DNA from: Lobosporangium transversale
Lineage: Eukaryota; Mortierellomycota; Mortierellomycetes; Mortierellales; Mortierellaceae
Assembly (NCBI RefSeq): GCF_002105155.1
Contig: NW_019028981.1
Location: 186,001-250,000 of the forward strand
Length of the DNA: 64,000 nucleotides
Direction: 5' to 3'
In this document: positions 21,255-33,761 of the stretch, in pieces
Position numbering within the stretch: the first letter of the stretch is position 1
Layout: every line of letters starts with the position of its first letter
Notes under the pieces: model-generated
What the model was told of the DNA's origin: nothing
The model's input: the letters and a program-made list of their open reading frames with translations, nothing else
The model's database searches: none
Translations under genes and position numbers: made by a program

Positions 21255-22905
21255 ATGCCCATCCCAATAGAAACTTGGTACTATGATGTACCATTGGTGA
21301 CCCGACTCTACGCCACTGGCGCGGCACTTGTTGCCCTTGCTGTGGTAAATGTTGTAACATTTCATCTCTTCAGCAATCAACTTAAAAATAAAAATGCTCG
21401 CCGACCGTTGGGAATCTTGTTTTCTAATGTTTATTTTCTAAATATACAAAATAACAGCAAACAGGATTCACTAATGCTTTTCAACTTTACTTTGACTATG
21501 AGTTGGTTTTTTACAAGCACCAGGTAACAAACTATTTAAGAGTCTATCAAAGTTACTGAATAGTCTTTGGATCTCATTCACTCTGTTGTTATTCCTAGCC
21601 AATCCAATGAACACCATCTCTAATTTATCTATTTCTCTTCTTTGTCATTATTCATTAGTTCTGGAGACCGATCACAACATTCTTGTACTTTGGGCCTCTG
21701 GGCCTTGATTTCGTATTTCATATGTTCTTTTTGTGAGTGAATTTATTCATAATAATGGCTTTCCGACTTTCTTTTGTGGAAGGATATGAGGTCATAAGAA
21801 AAAGATATCGTCCAGTACAAACATAACATTAATTAGTTTTTTATTCATTCAATTGCCTTTTATTAACTTTTAGAGTTCGATACAGCAGGATGCTGGAAGA
21901 AGGATCATTCTATGGACGTACAATGGATTATGCTTGGATGTTATTCCTCTCGGCATTTTCGCTTTTGGTATGATAGGCGCACGCATTCTTTTCTTTCTGA
22001 CATATGTAGCATTGCATGCATCAAGCCTTACGTGACACAATAGTACAGGATTGACATAAGGACATTTACTAATAGTCTACCTTCGGTGTTTTACTGTCCT
22101 TTGGCTTTTCTTTCTTTCTTTCCTTCATGTGCAACTATCTTATCATGGCGCATTCGGAATTCTTTTGTTTTATACGCACGACATTATGGAAAATCGGATC
22201 AAATGTAACACATATTACATATAGTGCCTTTCACCATTTGTAGCCATGCCGTTTTTAGGATCGCCTCTGGCATTCACACTCGTTTACATCTGGTCTCGTC
22301 GCAATCCTTCAATCCCACTCAATTTTTTGGGCTTGTTTGTTTTTACAGCGCCATATCTACCGTGGGTTCTACTCGGATTCACCCTATTGTTGAACAGCCA
22401 CTTCCCAACAGGTGATCTGATGGGCATCGCAGTCGGCCATATATACTATTTCTTTGAGGATGTCTGGCCAAAGGAGCTGGCATCAGGCGGCAGACGTTAT
22501 CTTCAGACGCCATCATTTCTGTAGGTTTAATTAAATTTGATTATTTGTGATTGATACTTACTACTATTAAGAAACGGAGTATTATGTCCAGTAAGTAAGC
22601 TCTTATCACTAATTGAATCATTTGATTTCTATTATTTTCCATTGGATAGCACTCGTCCACGTGGTCGCGCGAATATTTCTGCAGAGATTCCAGGCGAGCA
22701 GCTTGCAGAAGGTGCTGGATCAGGTACTGTAGGAAGGGATACACGTGGCCAGTATAATGAAGAGCATCGATATGCGAGCGAGGAGCCCTCACCACGGCCT
22801 GCAATGTCATCTTCACCTTCAGGAAGCACAACTGCTCTGAATGATAATGACACGGGAGTAGAAGCACGGAGCAGGAGAGTAGGATCGAATCATGGGACGG
22901 ATTGA
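21255..22905 (+). CDS. Derlin (Der1-like ERAD membrane protein)
   Basis: Rhomboid-like pseudoprotease of the ER membrane involved in retrotranslocation of misfolded proteins. Six exons, 21255-21344, 21458-21523, 21659-21732, 21874-21967, 22225-22520 and 22650-22905, are in frame and give 291 aa. Family landmarks include [47 protein letters not shown] (carrying the WR motif), RYSRMLEEGSFYGRT, TLVYIWSRRNP, NFLGLFVFTAPYLPWVLLGF, and GIAVGHIYYFFEDVWP. It is closer to Derlin-2/3 than to yeast Der1 by these blocks. The C-terminal exon is hydrophilic with a SerPro-rich tail and no clear SHP box. The exon 5 donor is GTAGGT; reading through it stops at once, so a short isoform ending QTPSFL is possible. 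Confidence 0.93.
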
Positions 22906-23070
22906 TCCATTTCTTATATTTAGAGCGAATGAAAAAAAAAAAAAAAAAAAAAAAAAAAATGCTACAAGTAATAAAATACATAATACATTTAAAGGTATTG
23001 AAGTGCTTAGCTATGATTCATTATACTTGTAAAAAAAATGTATGTCTATGTGGAATAAATATTTTTCTGT

Positions 23071-25171
23071 TTATACTTTCTCGCCTTCAACAACCTCAAT
23101 CTTCTTTGACTGCATAACATTGTCCTTGGACTTTGAAGCATCAGCTGCAGATAAGGATGCCTCCATGATCCTGTTGAGACGCTTGAGCATAGAGCGAGGA
23201 TCATCCAGAACACCAGCGGCAATCAGCGCATTATCGTAGATCTAAATCAGACGAAGTTTTACGCGGATCAAATATTAATGCCTCTTGCCAAAAGATAAAT
23301 GTAATAAAAATTGTCAAAATAAAGATGGCCCATGGTCACTTTTTTTCCCCCCTACCTGTTCAGCAACCTGCTTGGCAAATTCAGGGTCCTGACTTTTAAC
23401 AGACCAGACTTTCTTGATAATAGGGTGGTTCACATTGATCTCTAGACTAGTGGGCGTGGGGGGCATGCTTGCCTCGCCTGCCTTGGCAGCACCAGACATC
23501 ATGGCCATCATTTTACGAACAGCAGGCGAGTCATGTTCAGTGACGACGGCAGGATGGCTCATATGGCGCTTTGAGACCTCGACCTTGCGTACTTGCATAC
23601 CCAATGTCTGTCGGAACCAATCTGCAATGTTTTCGGCTTCAAGCTTGGCTTCTTCCTTTGACAAGAGATTATCTTCGGATTTGCTGCTATCAGCATCATC
23701 CTTAATCGGTTTCTGAAGAGCAGCATCTTGAATATCAGCAGCGTCAATGGAAACCAACTTGTGTTGACCGACCTGGCGCAGGTTATTGACCACGAACTCA
23801 TCAACGGTGTCATACAGGAACAAGACTTCGATACCCTTCTCCTTGAATTCTTCAAAGTAAGGGCTCTCTTCTGCAAACTTACGCTTGGGAACACAGGTGT
23901 AATAAATGTTTTCCTGTCCTTCCTTCATACGGTCCACATATTCTTTCAAGCTAAAGACTTCGCCTGAAGAGCCTGCGCTGCTTTCATACCGAAGGAGTTT
24001 GGCAACATTGGGACGATTATTCTCGTTCTCAGTACAGACACCCTCTTTGATAAAGTTACCAAATTCCTCAAAAAAGTGGTTGTAAGCCTTTGGGTCTGCC
24101 TTAGATTCATTCTCAAGCCATTTGATGACACGTCCTGTTAGAACCTGACGCAATTTGGAGAGTGATTGATCCTGCAAAAGTTCGCGCGAAACATTCAGGG
24201 GTAAATCCTCGCAATCGACCACACCCTTGACAAAGCGAAGCCACTCTGGTAAGAGTGCCTTGGACTTGGCTTGGATCATGACTTTACGAGAGTACAGACT
24301 GACACCGGGCTCCTCTCGTTGCATACCTAAGATTTCCATATGGCGCTGAGGAATGTAGAGTAAACTGCTGATAGCCAACGGGGAATCAGTTTTGTAGACA
24401 AGTTTAAATTGAGGATTGTCCCAAGCGCCAGCGACATAGCGATAGAACTCAATGTGCTCTTGTTCTGAAATCTCGTTCTTATCCTTTGTCCAGAGAGGTT
24501 GAACAGCGTTGATCTTCTTGTTATTGAGATGAACAGGGTAATCCACAAAGTTAGAGTACTTCTTGATGATCTTTTCGATGCGGTCCTCTTTAGCGTATTC
24601 TTTGCAGTCTTCTCTAAGAGTGATGACAATCTTTGTTCCAACGGCCACATTCTCGGCTTCTGCAATCTCGTACGACCCTGAACCATCAGAAGTCCAGCAA
24701 TAGCCCTTGGAGCCTGGTTTAGCAGATCGAGTGTAGACCTTGATTTCGGATCCAACCATGAAAGCAGAATAGAATCCAACACCAAATTGACCAATGATCT
24801 TTTCTTTAGTCGATCCTACAACACCAGATCCAGTGGTTTCTTCGGCTTTCAGGTTTTCAAGGAAGGCTTTGGACCCAGATCGAGCGATAGTTCCCAAATT
24901 GGAGATGGCTTCTTCTTCTGTCATTCCAATGCCAAAATCCTGGATCGTAAAAGTACCCTTGGCCTCATCCACAGAGATATGGATCTCGAGAGGTTTTCCA
25001 GTGTCGAGACTTGCATCTGTTAATTGAGTGTGACGAAGCTTCTCCAAAGCATCTGAAGCGTTTGAAACCAATTCACTAGACGGACATAATACATACAATA
25101 AAAAAATAAAAAGATATAAGAATAATAATAAAAAAAAAACAAATAAGATATTATGACTTGTTTGTAGATTC

Positions 25172-25203
<32 letters not shown>

Positions 25204-25568
25204 ATAACCAACAATATTATTTATTGACTACAAATACGTATTTACTCACCGGACAAAGACTTCTTTTTCAGAGTACAATGAATGGGTGACAATGTCTAGC
25301 AATTTGCGAGTCTCAGCTTGAAAAGTCTTCTTTTTGGATTCCCCAATGACTTTTTCTTCCTGCTCCTGATCAGCTGAAGAGCCAGTTTCAGTGACGAAGG
25401 AACGAATTGAATTGTGAACAAGATGTGTAGTTTTACGGCCTACAGGGATGACTGTGGATCGGAGGGCAGTCGAATAGTAGGCCTAAATCAAGGGAAACGA
25501 AATGGGACAATACAAAAAGATTTAACATCCAATTGAGCCAGTCAAACATTTTGAGAATTATAAGATCG

Positions 25569-25608
<40 letters not shown>

Positions 25609-25710
25609 CTGAAAGAGACTATGCCTTACTTTAGCAACAGGGGTAGCAGAAGCAGAGTTGATCGAGCGAGACCGTGCGGCCAAGGCAGTTCTGGCAAGAG
25701 AGCGCAGCAT
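23071..25710 (-). CDS. TRAP1: Mitochondrial HSP90 chaperone TRAP1
   Basis: ATP-driven Hsp90-family chaperone of the mitochondrial matrix. Four exons, 25710-25630, 25482-25250, 25075-23356 and 23241-23071, give 734 aa with all phases consistent. The N-terminus ([20 protein letters not shown]) is a classic Arg/Ser/Ala presequence. ATPase motifs are [31 protein letters not shown] and [14 protein letters not shown]. The middle domain includes [12 protein letters not shown] with the catalytic-loop Arg. The C-terminal exon reads [15 protein letters not shown], as in TRAP1, and the protein lacks the MEEVD tail of cytosolic Hsp90 and any KDEL. Intron 1 contains a roughly 38-nt homopolymer (T on the coding strand). 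Yeast has no TRAP1, so presence here is informative for placement. Confidence 0.94.
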
Positions 25711-26320
25711 TTTGTCGCAATATGAACGAGTGACAGAAGCAGAGGATGTGATTGTTGTTGCTACTTGAGACGAAAAAGAAAAGAAGAGAAAAGAAAGAAA
25801 AGGACGGCCTGTGAGATGGGCGGAATAAATAATCTGACCAGGGGTGTGGGAGAAGAGGGACCGTCTTTTTCGTTCTTGAACTTTCCTTACAAATGAGTTT
25901 TCCATCCGAAGCATGACTGCTGTTGGTAATTTAAAGTTATAGTGGCTTAGACACATAAGTAAACACAACTTTTTTTTCTTTTCTTTTTTTTCCTTTATTA
26001 TTCGCACACCTTTCAGTGCAAATCTTCTCTCTTCTTTCTTGCTTCTTTTCTACCTCTTTTTTCTTCTTCCTCTTCTTCATTCAAAGAAAAAAGGGAGAGA
26101 AGCAGGCGAGAATTGGTCATCCTCATACATATCCCCTTCTTACAATACTACCTTTTTTCATTGCCCATTGCATTTTTCATATCAATACATCACATCACAC
26201 TACCACTCTCATACATTGCATTTATTTACTCTTATTCATATCTATATTCATCTCTTTTCTTTGTTATATTATATTACTCCTTTCGCCTTGCTTTAATCCA
26301 TCATTTATATGCCGAGCAAT
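25711..26320. promoter_or_regulatory. Divergent intergenic region, TRAP1 and UTP10
   Basis: About 600 bp serve both 5' ends. The right half is a long T/C-rich pyrimidine stretch on the UTP10 coding strand (about 25970-26300), typical of fungal housekeeping promoters. No clear TATA element was seen. Confidence 0.4.
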
Positions 26321-29300
26321 ATGTCTTCGTTAGCGCAGCAACTGAAGAGGATCGGCACCACAGATGCCAATAAGGGTTCTGAAAAGTCTGCGAAACATCG
26401 TGCCTCGTTCCTTTTTGATTCAAAACAGGCAGCTGACTATGACATTGACACGATATTCTCGATTGGTGCCAATGGTATCGCAGAGTTGAAGCAACTGGAC
26501 CCTAAATTTGCACCTTTCGAACAGACTCTCTTTGGGGAATCAATGAAGAGTGTTGATAGAGTTCTCCAGGTATAAAAACAGTGTCTTTGCCTTATCGGAG
26601 TGAATGATCAGATCACTCGGACAATTGATTACTTATCGCTTAGTATTTGGAAGTGTATCATAACTGAGCTTTTTGTTTTTCTTCATTCTTCATGCATTCA
26701 TAGACCAAAGAAGACAATGCAAAGTTGGATGAGAGTATTTCCTTGTTTCTTCGTCAACTATCACCGTACTTTCTTTTGAAGCCCGCAGGGAAAGCATTGG
26801 AATGGCTTATTCGACGCTTCCGTATTAACGAATTCAATGTGGATGCTATCATGCGCACCATCTTGCCTTATCATGAAACGGCCCTCTTTGTCACCATGGT
26901 GTCCATTCTCCATATCGAGTATGCTTTGCTTTTCTTCGTTTCATCATCAATGTAAATGCTTACATCCACATAAAATTAAACCTTTTTTTATGCTTTGCGT
27001 TGGCTTTTTCTAGGGAATCGAGCCGTTGGGTATTCTTGAGACCTATTCGTAAGAGCAAGCAGCCTTTGGGGAGGACGCTGTTAATTCAGTATATGCTCAA
27101 GGATCGTTCTCTTGTGGAATTTGTATGCGAGACTGTCCTACAAGCTGTCACACGTCGGACTTCATTTAAGACTCTTATCTCTTTCTATGCTGCTGTAATG
27201 CTACAGTATATTGCATCAGTACCAATTATCACGGACGAGGTCTTAACAGCTGTCTTTCCATACATTCTCGACGGGTTGAAATCGAAAGCATCTGGAGAAT
27301 ATCAGGTAAGACTATTCATCTACTGGATTCAATTTATCCATACATCCATACAGCAATAGTATAGAGCTCTTTTTTATATATCAGTTCTGGTAGCATCTCC
27401 TAATCAAATCCTTTTTCAAATATTTCTAGATTGCTTCATATATGATCATCTCTCAAATTTCGGAACGCGCCACTTTAACATATGAAGTCCTGTCCTCCCT
27501 TTTCAACAGCATGACATCCACACACACCAACAGCTACCAGATGGTTCTCTGTCTGGTTCACATCTGTCAGACACAGGAGACGTTTGATATGTTCCCTGAA
27601 GTTGCTTTTAAGCACTTGTCCAAGATCGAAGGAATTGATACAATTATCCTCTCAGTAATCCAAAAGTACAATGCCCAACGTTTCCTTTACTCGTTTTTGG
27701 CCGCACTTGCAAGGCACTCTTTAAAGGATCCCAACAACGCTCGCATCCTTACTACCATTTTGAAAGAAACTCAGCAACCATCAATTATTGTCTCGAAAGT
27801 TTGCTCTGCTGTCTTGGATCTGTTTCTTTCAGAGCATGGGCAACAACAAAAGCAATTGGAGCAGAGTGAACAGCGGAAAGCACAAGAAGCAGCTACTCAT
27901 TCGATATTGCAGGTCCTGCATCAAAATTATGCTGCAGACCTTGATACTGCGCTTCACACAAGACTTGAGGAGTCAAAGGAAGATGAACGTAGTGCCAAGA
28001 CTCATAGTCAACTTTACACATTCATCTCCAAGGCCTTCAGTGGCACTCGCCATCAGCCATTAAAGGAGTCCAACACCACGTTGTTCCTCAGTGTCAACCA
28101 CGCAGAAGCATCAATCCGCTTTCTTGCAGTCAAAAAGTTGGACGAGATTTTAAAAGAAAAATCATCAGAGTTGGCCAATGTTAATAACGAGGACACATTC
28201 GTCAAAGACACGCTTCTGGCTCGCCTTCAGGATGATGATGAAAGGATTGTTCAACAGGTTTTGAGCATGGAAGGATTGAAGACTTTCGTTGCACCGCAGG
28301 ATTTGCTTCAGGGTTTGATCAATGTTATTGCAGCCCCTAGTACTACCCGTGGGACCCGTCGCCACTGTCTTGTCTACCTTCTCACAGTCTTCCTCGCTAA
28401 CAATACGGATCTTCAGGATCAGGTTTTGCTCATTATCCTTGGCCACATGATGTTTACCAAGGATTTCCATAAGGCTAGCGTTGCTGTCATTTCCAACATT
28501 TCAATTTCTGCATTGAAAAATGAACCTCTCTTGAAGAACGTATCCTCGGCCATCAAAGATTTCGCAAACAAGGAAGATGGCAAGGTCACTCCCGAGTCTA
28601 TGGTTACAGCGAACCTGGCATTGATTGGGACCCTTGCCACCAACTTGACTTCGCACCGCAACCTGTCTGAGGGACTCAACATCTATCTACAAGGTCTTCA
28701 GAGCAGTAATATTGCGTTTAGATTATTCTCCATTTTTATCATCACCAAAGCCATCCACAAGCTTAATTCAGCAGAGCAACAGATCAAAGTCGTTAGCTTG
28801 TATTTGCCAATTCTTCTCGTTGCCCTTAAAGCAATTTCACCCGGTACAAAGGCTCTCAAGGCTGAAGTCCATGATGGCCTGCCTTCCACTACATTACTCA
28901 ATCTGATTGTCACAAAGTCTTTGCTTCCTTCGACGGAACTTTCTGTGATCCGTTTTTCTCTGTTAAGCATTGTTTCTGATCTCAAGAAGCCTACCAAGAC
29001 TAACGTCTCATGGCTGTCTACTCAAGAGCCTCTCTCAGATTATGCCAGGGTCGTGCTGTCATTGTATTCGACTTTTATTAGTCCTGTCAGGATGTCGCCC
29101 TATGAAAAGATGATCGAGAAGTTGTTTGAACTTCATTTAACATCAGATTCGATTGAGTTTTTGTGCCGTCTCTGGACGGACTCTTCTGTACCATCGTTGG
29201 TTCAACTTCGCTCTTTGCAGATCGCCTCTGCCAATTTGCAGGCGTTTGTTAAGCAAGCTACTACAACAGATGGTATTGATTTCCAGGTGACGATTCCTAC

Positions 29301-32300
29301 GATTTTGATTGCTTTGGCTAATCCTATGAAAGCCATGCGTGAGGTCGCTGTGACCTGCCTTAATTCAATTACATCGCTCTATGCCAAAGTCAAGATAACT
29401 GGCAAGAAGAGCAAAGGCATGGCCGCCGACATTTACAAGTTTGACTCCTTCTACGGCAAGACTTCAAATCAGCTCGAGTTCTTAATGCCAGACCAAGTTG
29501 TTGCATTCACTTCCGAGTTGTTGAAGTCTCGCGAAGAGTTCATTACCGACGGTGGTTATCTCTCCAAATTTCTGGGCGAAGCTCTTAACCATGAATCCAG
29601 TGAGGCCAAGGCCGCTTCTTCACTCAAGAATTCTGTTCTTTCATTCTTGCTTTCTCATGTCCTTGCTTTCACACGAACTAGCAGTCGAGTGGAATTATTG
29701 CATCTCTTAGATCCGGTCCGTTCGTCCAATAAACTCAAGATGCTGTTGCCTTTGATTGAATCACTTGTTCACTCAACTTTTGTTGGGCAGAACAAGACAA
29801 GCAGTCCAAGCAGCGATAATACCAGTAGCAATAGCAACGACAGCGCAGACGACATCGACACAGAACTGGCTCGCTGTCTCATCCGTTGCTTCTCATCTGA
29901 GACTTCATCTCTTTTAGAGGGCAAGTCTGCCAAGTACAGGAACGTGTTCTTGCAGTTGCTCAAGTTGGATAACACCGCAGCCACCAACACTGATACAGAA
30001 GAGTCCAGCTCATCTATTCGTCGTCTGACTTTGAACCAACTAAACAGTGAATTCTTTGCAGGATTCAACCTGGCTCTTCAACGCGATATCTTTGTGGTCC
30101 TCATTGATTTAGCGACCAATGCTCCTCAGGATACAGTCCGTATTGTGAAGCAGGTCCTTCGAGAGATTCCTATTCACAGTGAACTTATCATTTATGAGTT
30201 GGCCTTGATTCAGACGACTCTTATGCAGGAAACTATGGTGAATGAGGAAGGTAGCTCGAAGCGTCAGCGCAAGGCTGGTCCAGAAGACCCCATGACTCCT
30301 AGCGCTACTGTAGAAAGTCTTTACCGTCTCGTGACCGTATTGGAGCTGCTTGAATACAAAGAAGTAGCTGAGTCTAACAAACTGGTGACGCCTCTATTCG
30401 AACTCTTATCGACTATCATGAACTCGGATCTGAACAACAATACCACTCCTGTCTCAATTGAGTACATTGACCAACTGATGCTCTCTAGTTTGACTTCATT
30501 TATCCGTCAAGCCACTGAGCCTTCAGGTGACAAGACCATCAAGTTGGATGAAAGCATACTTCGTGTGGATCTTGTGGTCAACTGTATTCGTGCAACTGGC
30601 AACCCTCAGACCCACCACCAAGCACTGCTGTTGATGGCTGCAATTGCATCGTTGTATCCTGAAAAAGTCCTTCATAATATCATGCCAGTTTTCACTTTCA
30701 TGGGTGCTAATGTCTTGCGTCAGGACGATAATTACAGCTTCCATGTTATTCAACAAACCCTAGAAAAGATCATTCCTCCTCTTGTTGCAGCTCACCGTCA
30801 TCAGAGCAGCAGCACTACTGGTTCGGAAAGCCAGAATTTAATCATGCAGGTCCGCCCTATTATCAAGGTCTTCGTCGATGCTATGTTTCATATTCCCAAG
30901 CATCGCCGTCTCCGCTTGTTCTCAGTTTTGATCTCAACTTTGGGTGAGGACGAGTTCTTGTATGCGGTGATCTGTATGATCATTGGAAAACACACCGAGA
31001 GAGCAAGCAAGGGCCACCAAACTGAAGCCGATTCATTAAGCGATTTTGCGTTGGCACTTTCAAATCAATTCTCAGCTGTCGTGCAGATGAAGTCAGTGAG
31101 TACGCTCTTGGACATGTTGCAGGCCTTGCCAAATGAAAAGGATGTTTCACCAGAGGAAAGCAATGGTGATGTGGACATGGACAAGGAGGAGTATCTCTTC
31201 GATGTGAACTCACACAGTAACAAACAAATCCGTCAATTCAAGCTGTCGGTTTTGTTGTTCGCCTCCAATGTGATGACGTCCAAATCTTTCTTGTCCAAGA
31301 TCTTGGCTCAAACTAATACGGATTCCTCAGCTGAGACAGTTCTTGAAAAGCATTATCTCCAACTTGCAGAACGTCTGTTGACGCTTGTTGGAACATTCAG
31401 TCATTTTGTTAATGTGCTGGTGGCACGGAAGGAACCTTCTGCTGTATCGATCAAATTCTGGCGTGGGATTGTCAAAGTGACGTACGATGTGCTGGACAAG
31501 GTACATATCCTGCTGTCGTTACCTTCGTTCATCAATATCATGGTCGCGCTCTTTGAACATAGGGATGTCACCATTCGTCGCAAAGCTATGGGACTCTTTA
31601 ATCAAAAGATTTCAAATGCTTCTGGAAGCACCACTTCAGCAGTACCTGCAATGTATCAGGATATGGTGGTATCAGTAAGTGAGAATTTGAGGAAGGCTGT
31701 AGAGGAAGATAGAATCGAGGGTGCATCTGCGGAGGAAGTAGCGATCAACAAACAGACGGCTTTGCTCTGTCTTTCGACCATTGTTCGCCAGTTTGGTGCC
31801 TCCCATCCAGTTGAGATCTCCAAGATTATACCTACGATCATTGGACCCAGTGGTTTACAGCATCCAAATGAACAGGTCAAGGCTTCATGTTTGGTCTGCC
31901 TGACATTCATGTGCCAGGAGCTTGGTATCCGTGTGGTCCCATTCTTGCCCAAGTTTATGCCTGTTGTCCTCTCAATCTTGAGCGGCACCTTGATTAGTAC
32001 CAACGCAACAGCCGCGGCCGCGGCTGCCGCAGAGTCCGATTCCAAGAAGTCAAGCCGGTACACCAATTCTGTTCTTCTTCAATTAGCGGTTGTATCCCAT
32101 CTGGAGGCTTTGATCAAAACATTGCCACAGTTTGTGAGTCCTTATGTGACAAAGATTCTCGAAAGTACGCTACATCCAGTGTTGACAGGATACGTAGGCA
32201 ATGATGCTTCCAAACTTCAAATCCTCGACAAGAACAAACAGCTACTTGGAGAGATGGCAGTTCATATTCAACCTCGAATCCTGCTTCCACCTGTCCTTGG

Positions 32301-33384
32301 ATATTATGAGACCGCAATCAAGGATGGCAAGGATTCTCTCTTGGCGTTGTTTGAGCTCGTTGGCTTGACGATCCAAGCCATGCCTCGAGATGTGATTGCA
32401 GTTCATTACAAACAAATATTCAAGTTCTTCTTGGGAGCATTTGATTTCCGTCGTTCAACCATATCCACAAAGGAGAAGACGGCTAATGACACCACTACTA
32501 ATAGAACTATAACTGTAGTTGAAGATGCAGTATTGGAGGCTTTCATGAAACTAGTCATGAAGCTGAATGAGACTTTATTCAAACCCTTATTCCTCAAGAC
32601 ATTGGATTGGGCCACCACAGAGCTACAGATCGCCAAAGCATCCTTCCAAGACGTACAAGCTCGTCAGATCCTCTTTTACAAACTGCTCAATGCCTTGTTG
32701 GAGCAACTCAAGTCAATCGTTACACCCTATTATGGCTATGTGGTTGATAATGTGATTGAAGCCTTGGCGGGCTATGTCAAGAAGGCCAAGGAGATCGCAT
32801 CATTATCTCTATCTTATGAGGAAACAACGACTCTTGATGCAGGAAAGGATGAGATCAAGAGCAGAGATATGGATGAGTTGTGGCCATGGATGATTTCATC
32901 ATTACAGAAATGTTTCCTGTATGATAATGATGGGCTCTGGAATGCAGATCGGTTCGAGAAGCTGTTACATCCTTTGGTGGATCAATTGTTAGTGACCACA
33001 CAAGCCAGAGCTGAGGATTCGGAAGAACAAGATGGTATGGATGTATGGAGATCGTATGTGAACAGGATGGACACTTGGTTGGTCCCATGTTTGGGTCAAT
33101 TGGCGGTCACTTTGTCAAACGATGCACTGTGGAAGCCTCTGAATTATCAAGTTTTGCTCAAGACACGTGAAGAGAACAAACTTATTCGTCTATCGGCCCT
33201 TAAGGTCTTACAAGAGTTTTATAAGCGTCTGGGTGAAGAGTTCTTGATCTTATTGCCCGAAACTATACCTTTCTTGGCCGAGTTAATGGAGGACGATGAC
33301 CATGAGGTTGAAGCTTTGACTCAGCAAGTGATTGCAGATATTGAAGTTTATCTCGGAGGAAGTTTGCAGAAGTACTTCCACTAA
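26321..33384 (+). CDS. UTP10: U3 snoRNP protein UTP10 (HEATR1), small-subunit processome
   Basis: Giant HEAT-repeat scaffold of the UTP-A/t-UTP complex, needed for rDNA transcription and 18S pre-rRNA processing in the nucleolus. Four exons, 26321-26569, 26704-26918, 27014-27305 and 27430-33384, give 2236 aa (2240 if the ATG at 26309 is used). The chosen start yields MSSLAQQL, matching the family's N-terminus. LDPKFAPFEQTLF, VQ/LQTKEDNAKLDESI and ALEWLIRRFRIN are the conserved N-terminal block. The rest is continuous helical HEAT repeats. The BP28 C-terminal region includes LRLFSVLISTLGEDEFLYAVI. The end reads LIRLSALKVLQEFYKRLGEEFLILLPETIPFLAELMEDDD. Low-complexity inserts are few (Ser/Asn/Asp near 29795-29860; Ala-rich near 32010-32030). 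Length fits the family (1769 in yeast, about 2140 in human). Confidence 0.96.
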
Positions 33385-33761
33385 GGCAGAAATAAGAAAC
33401 ATTTACGAATCACTGATTTTTTGATTGTTCTCATATTCACAATAATATTAAAAATACACTTTCTTTTTAAGTGAATGTGATGTGCATGTACACTGACATT
33501 TTGTAATAAATTATGTAGCTATAATAAGATAATCTTGCTATTCGAATACAGAGTGTTGAATTAGGTAGTTTACAGTTCCTCATACTTGACTGAGGTATCT
33601 CTATTCTTGGGATTATATTCTATGTCCTTTGAGTTCCACCTTTTTTTTTTTTTTATAAAAATAATAACAATAGTAGTAATAAACAAATGTTAGGGTTGAT
33701 GTTCATTAATCATCATCATCATCATCAAAACATATCCTTGATGCGAACAGGAAGACATTTC
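33385..33761. other. Convergent 3' intergenic region, UTP10 and tafazzin
   Basis: AT-rich spacer with several AATAAA-like signals for both genes (e.g. near 33503-33510) and a short CAT trinucleotide repeat near 33709-33727. No gene is seen. Confidence 0.45.

Noticed and set aside
25558-26007. Minus-strand frame upstream of the TRAP1 start
   Set aside because: It overlaps the TRAP1 first exon and intron; the presequence-like start at 25710 fits TRAP1 better than the longer frame.
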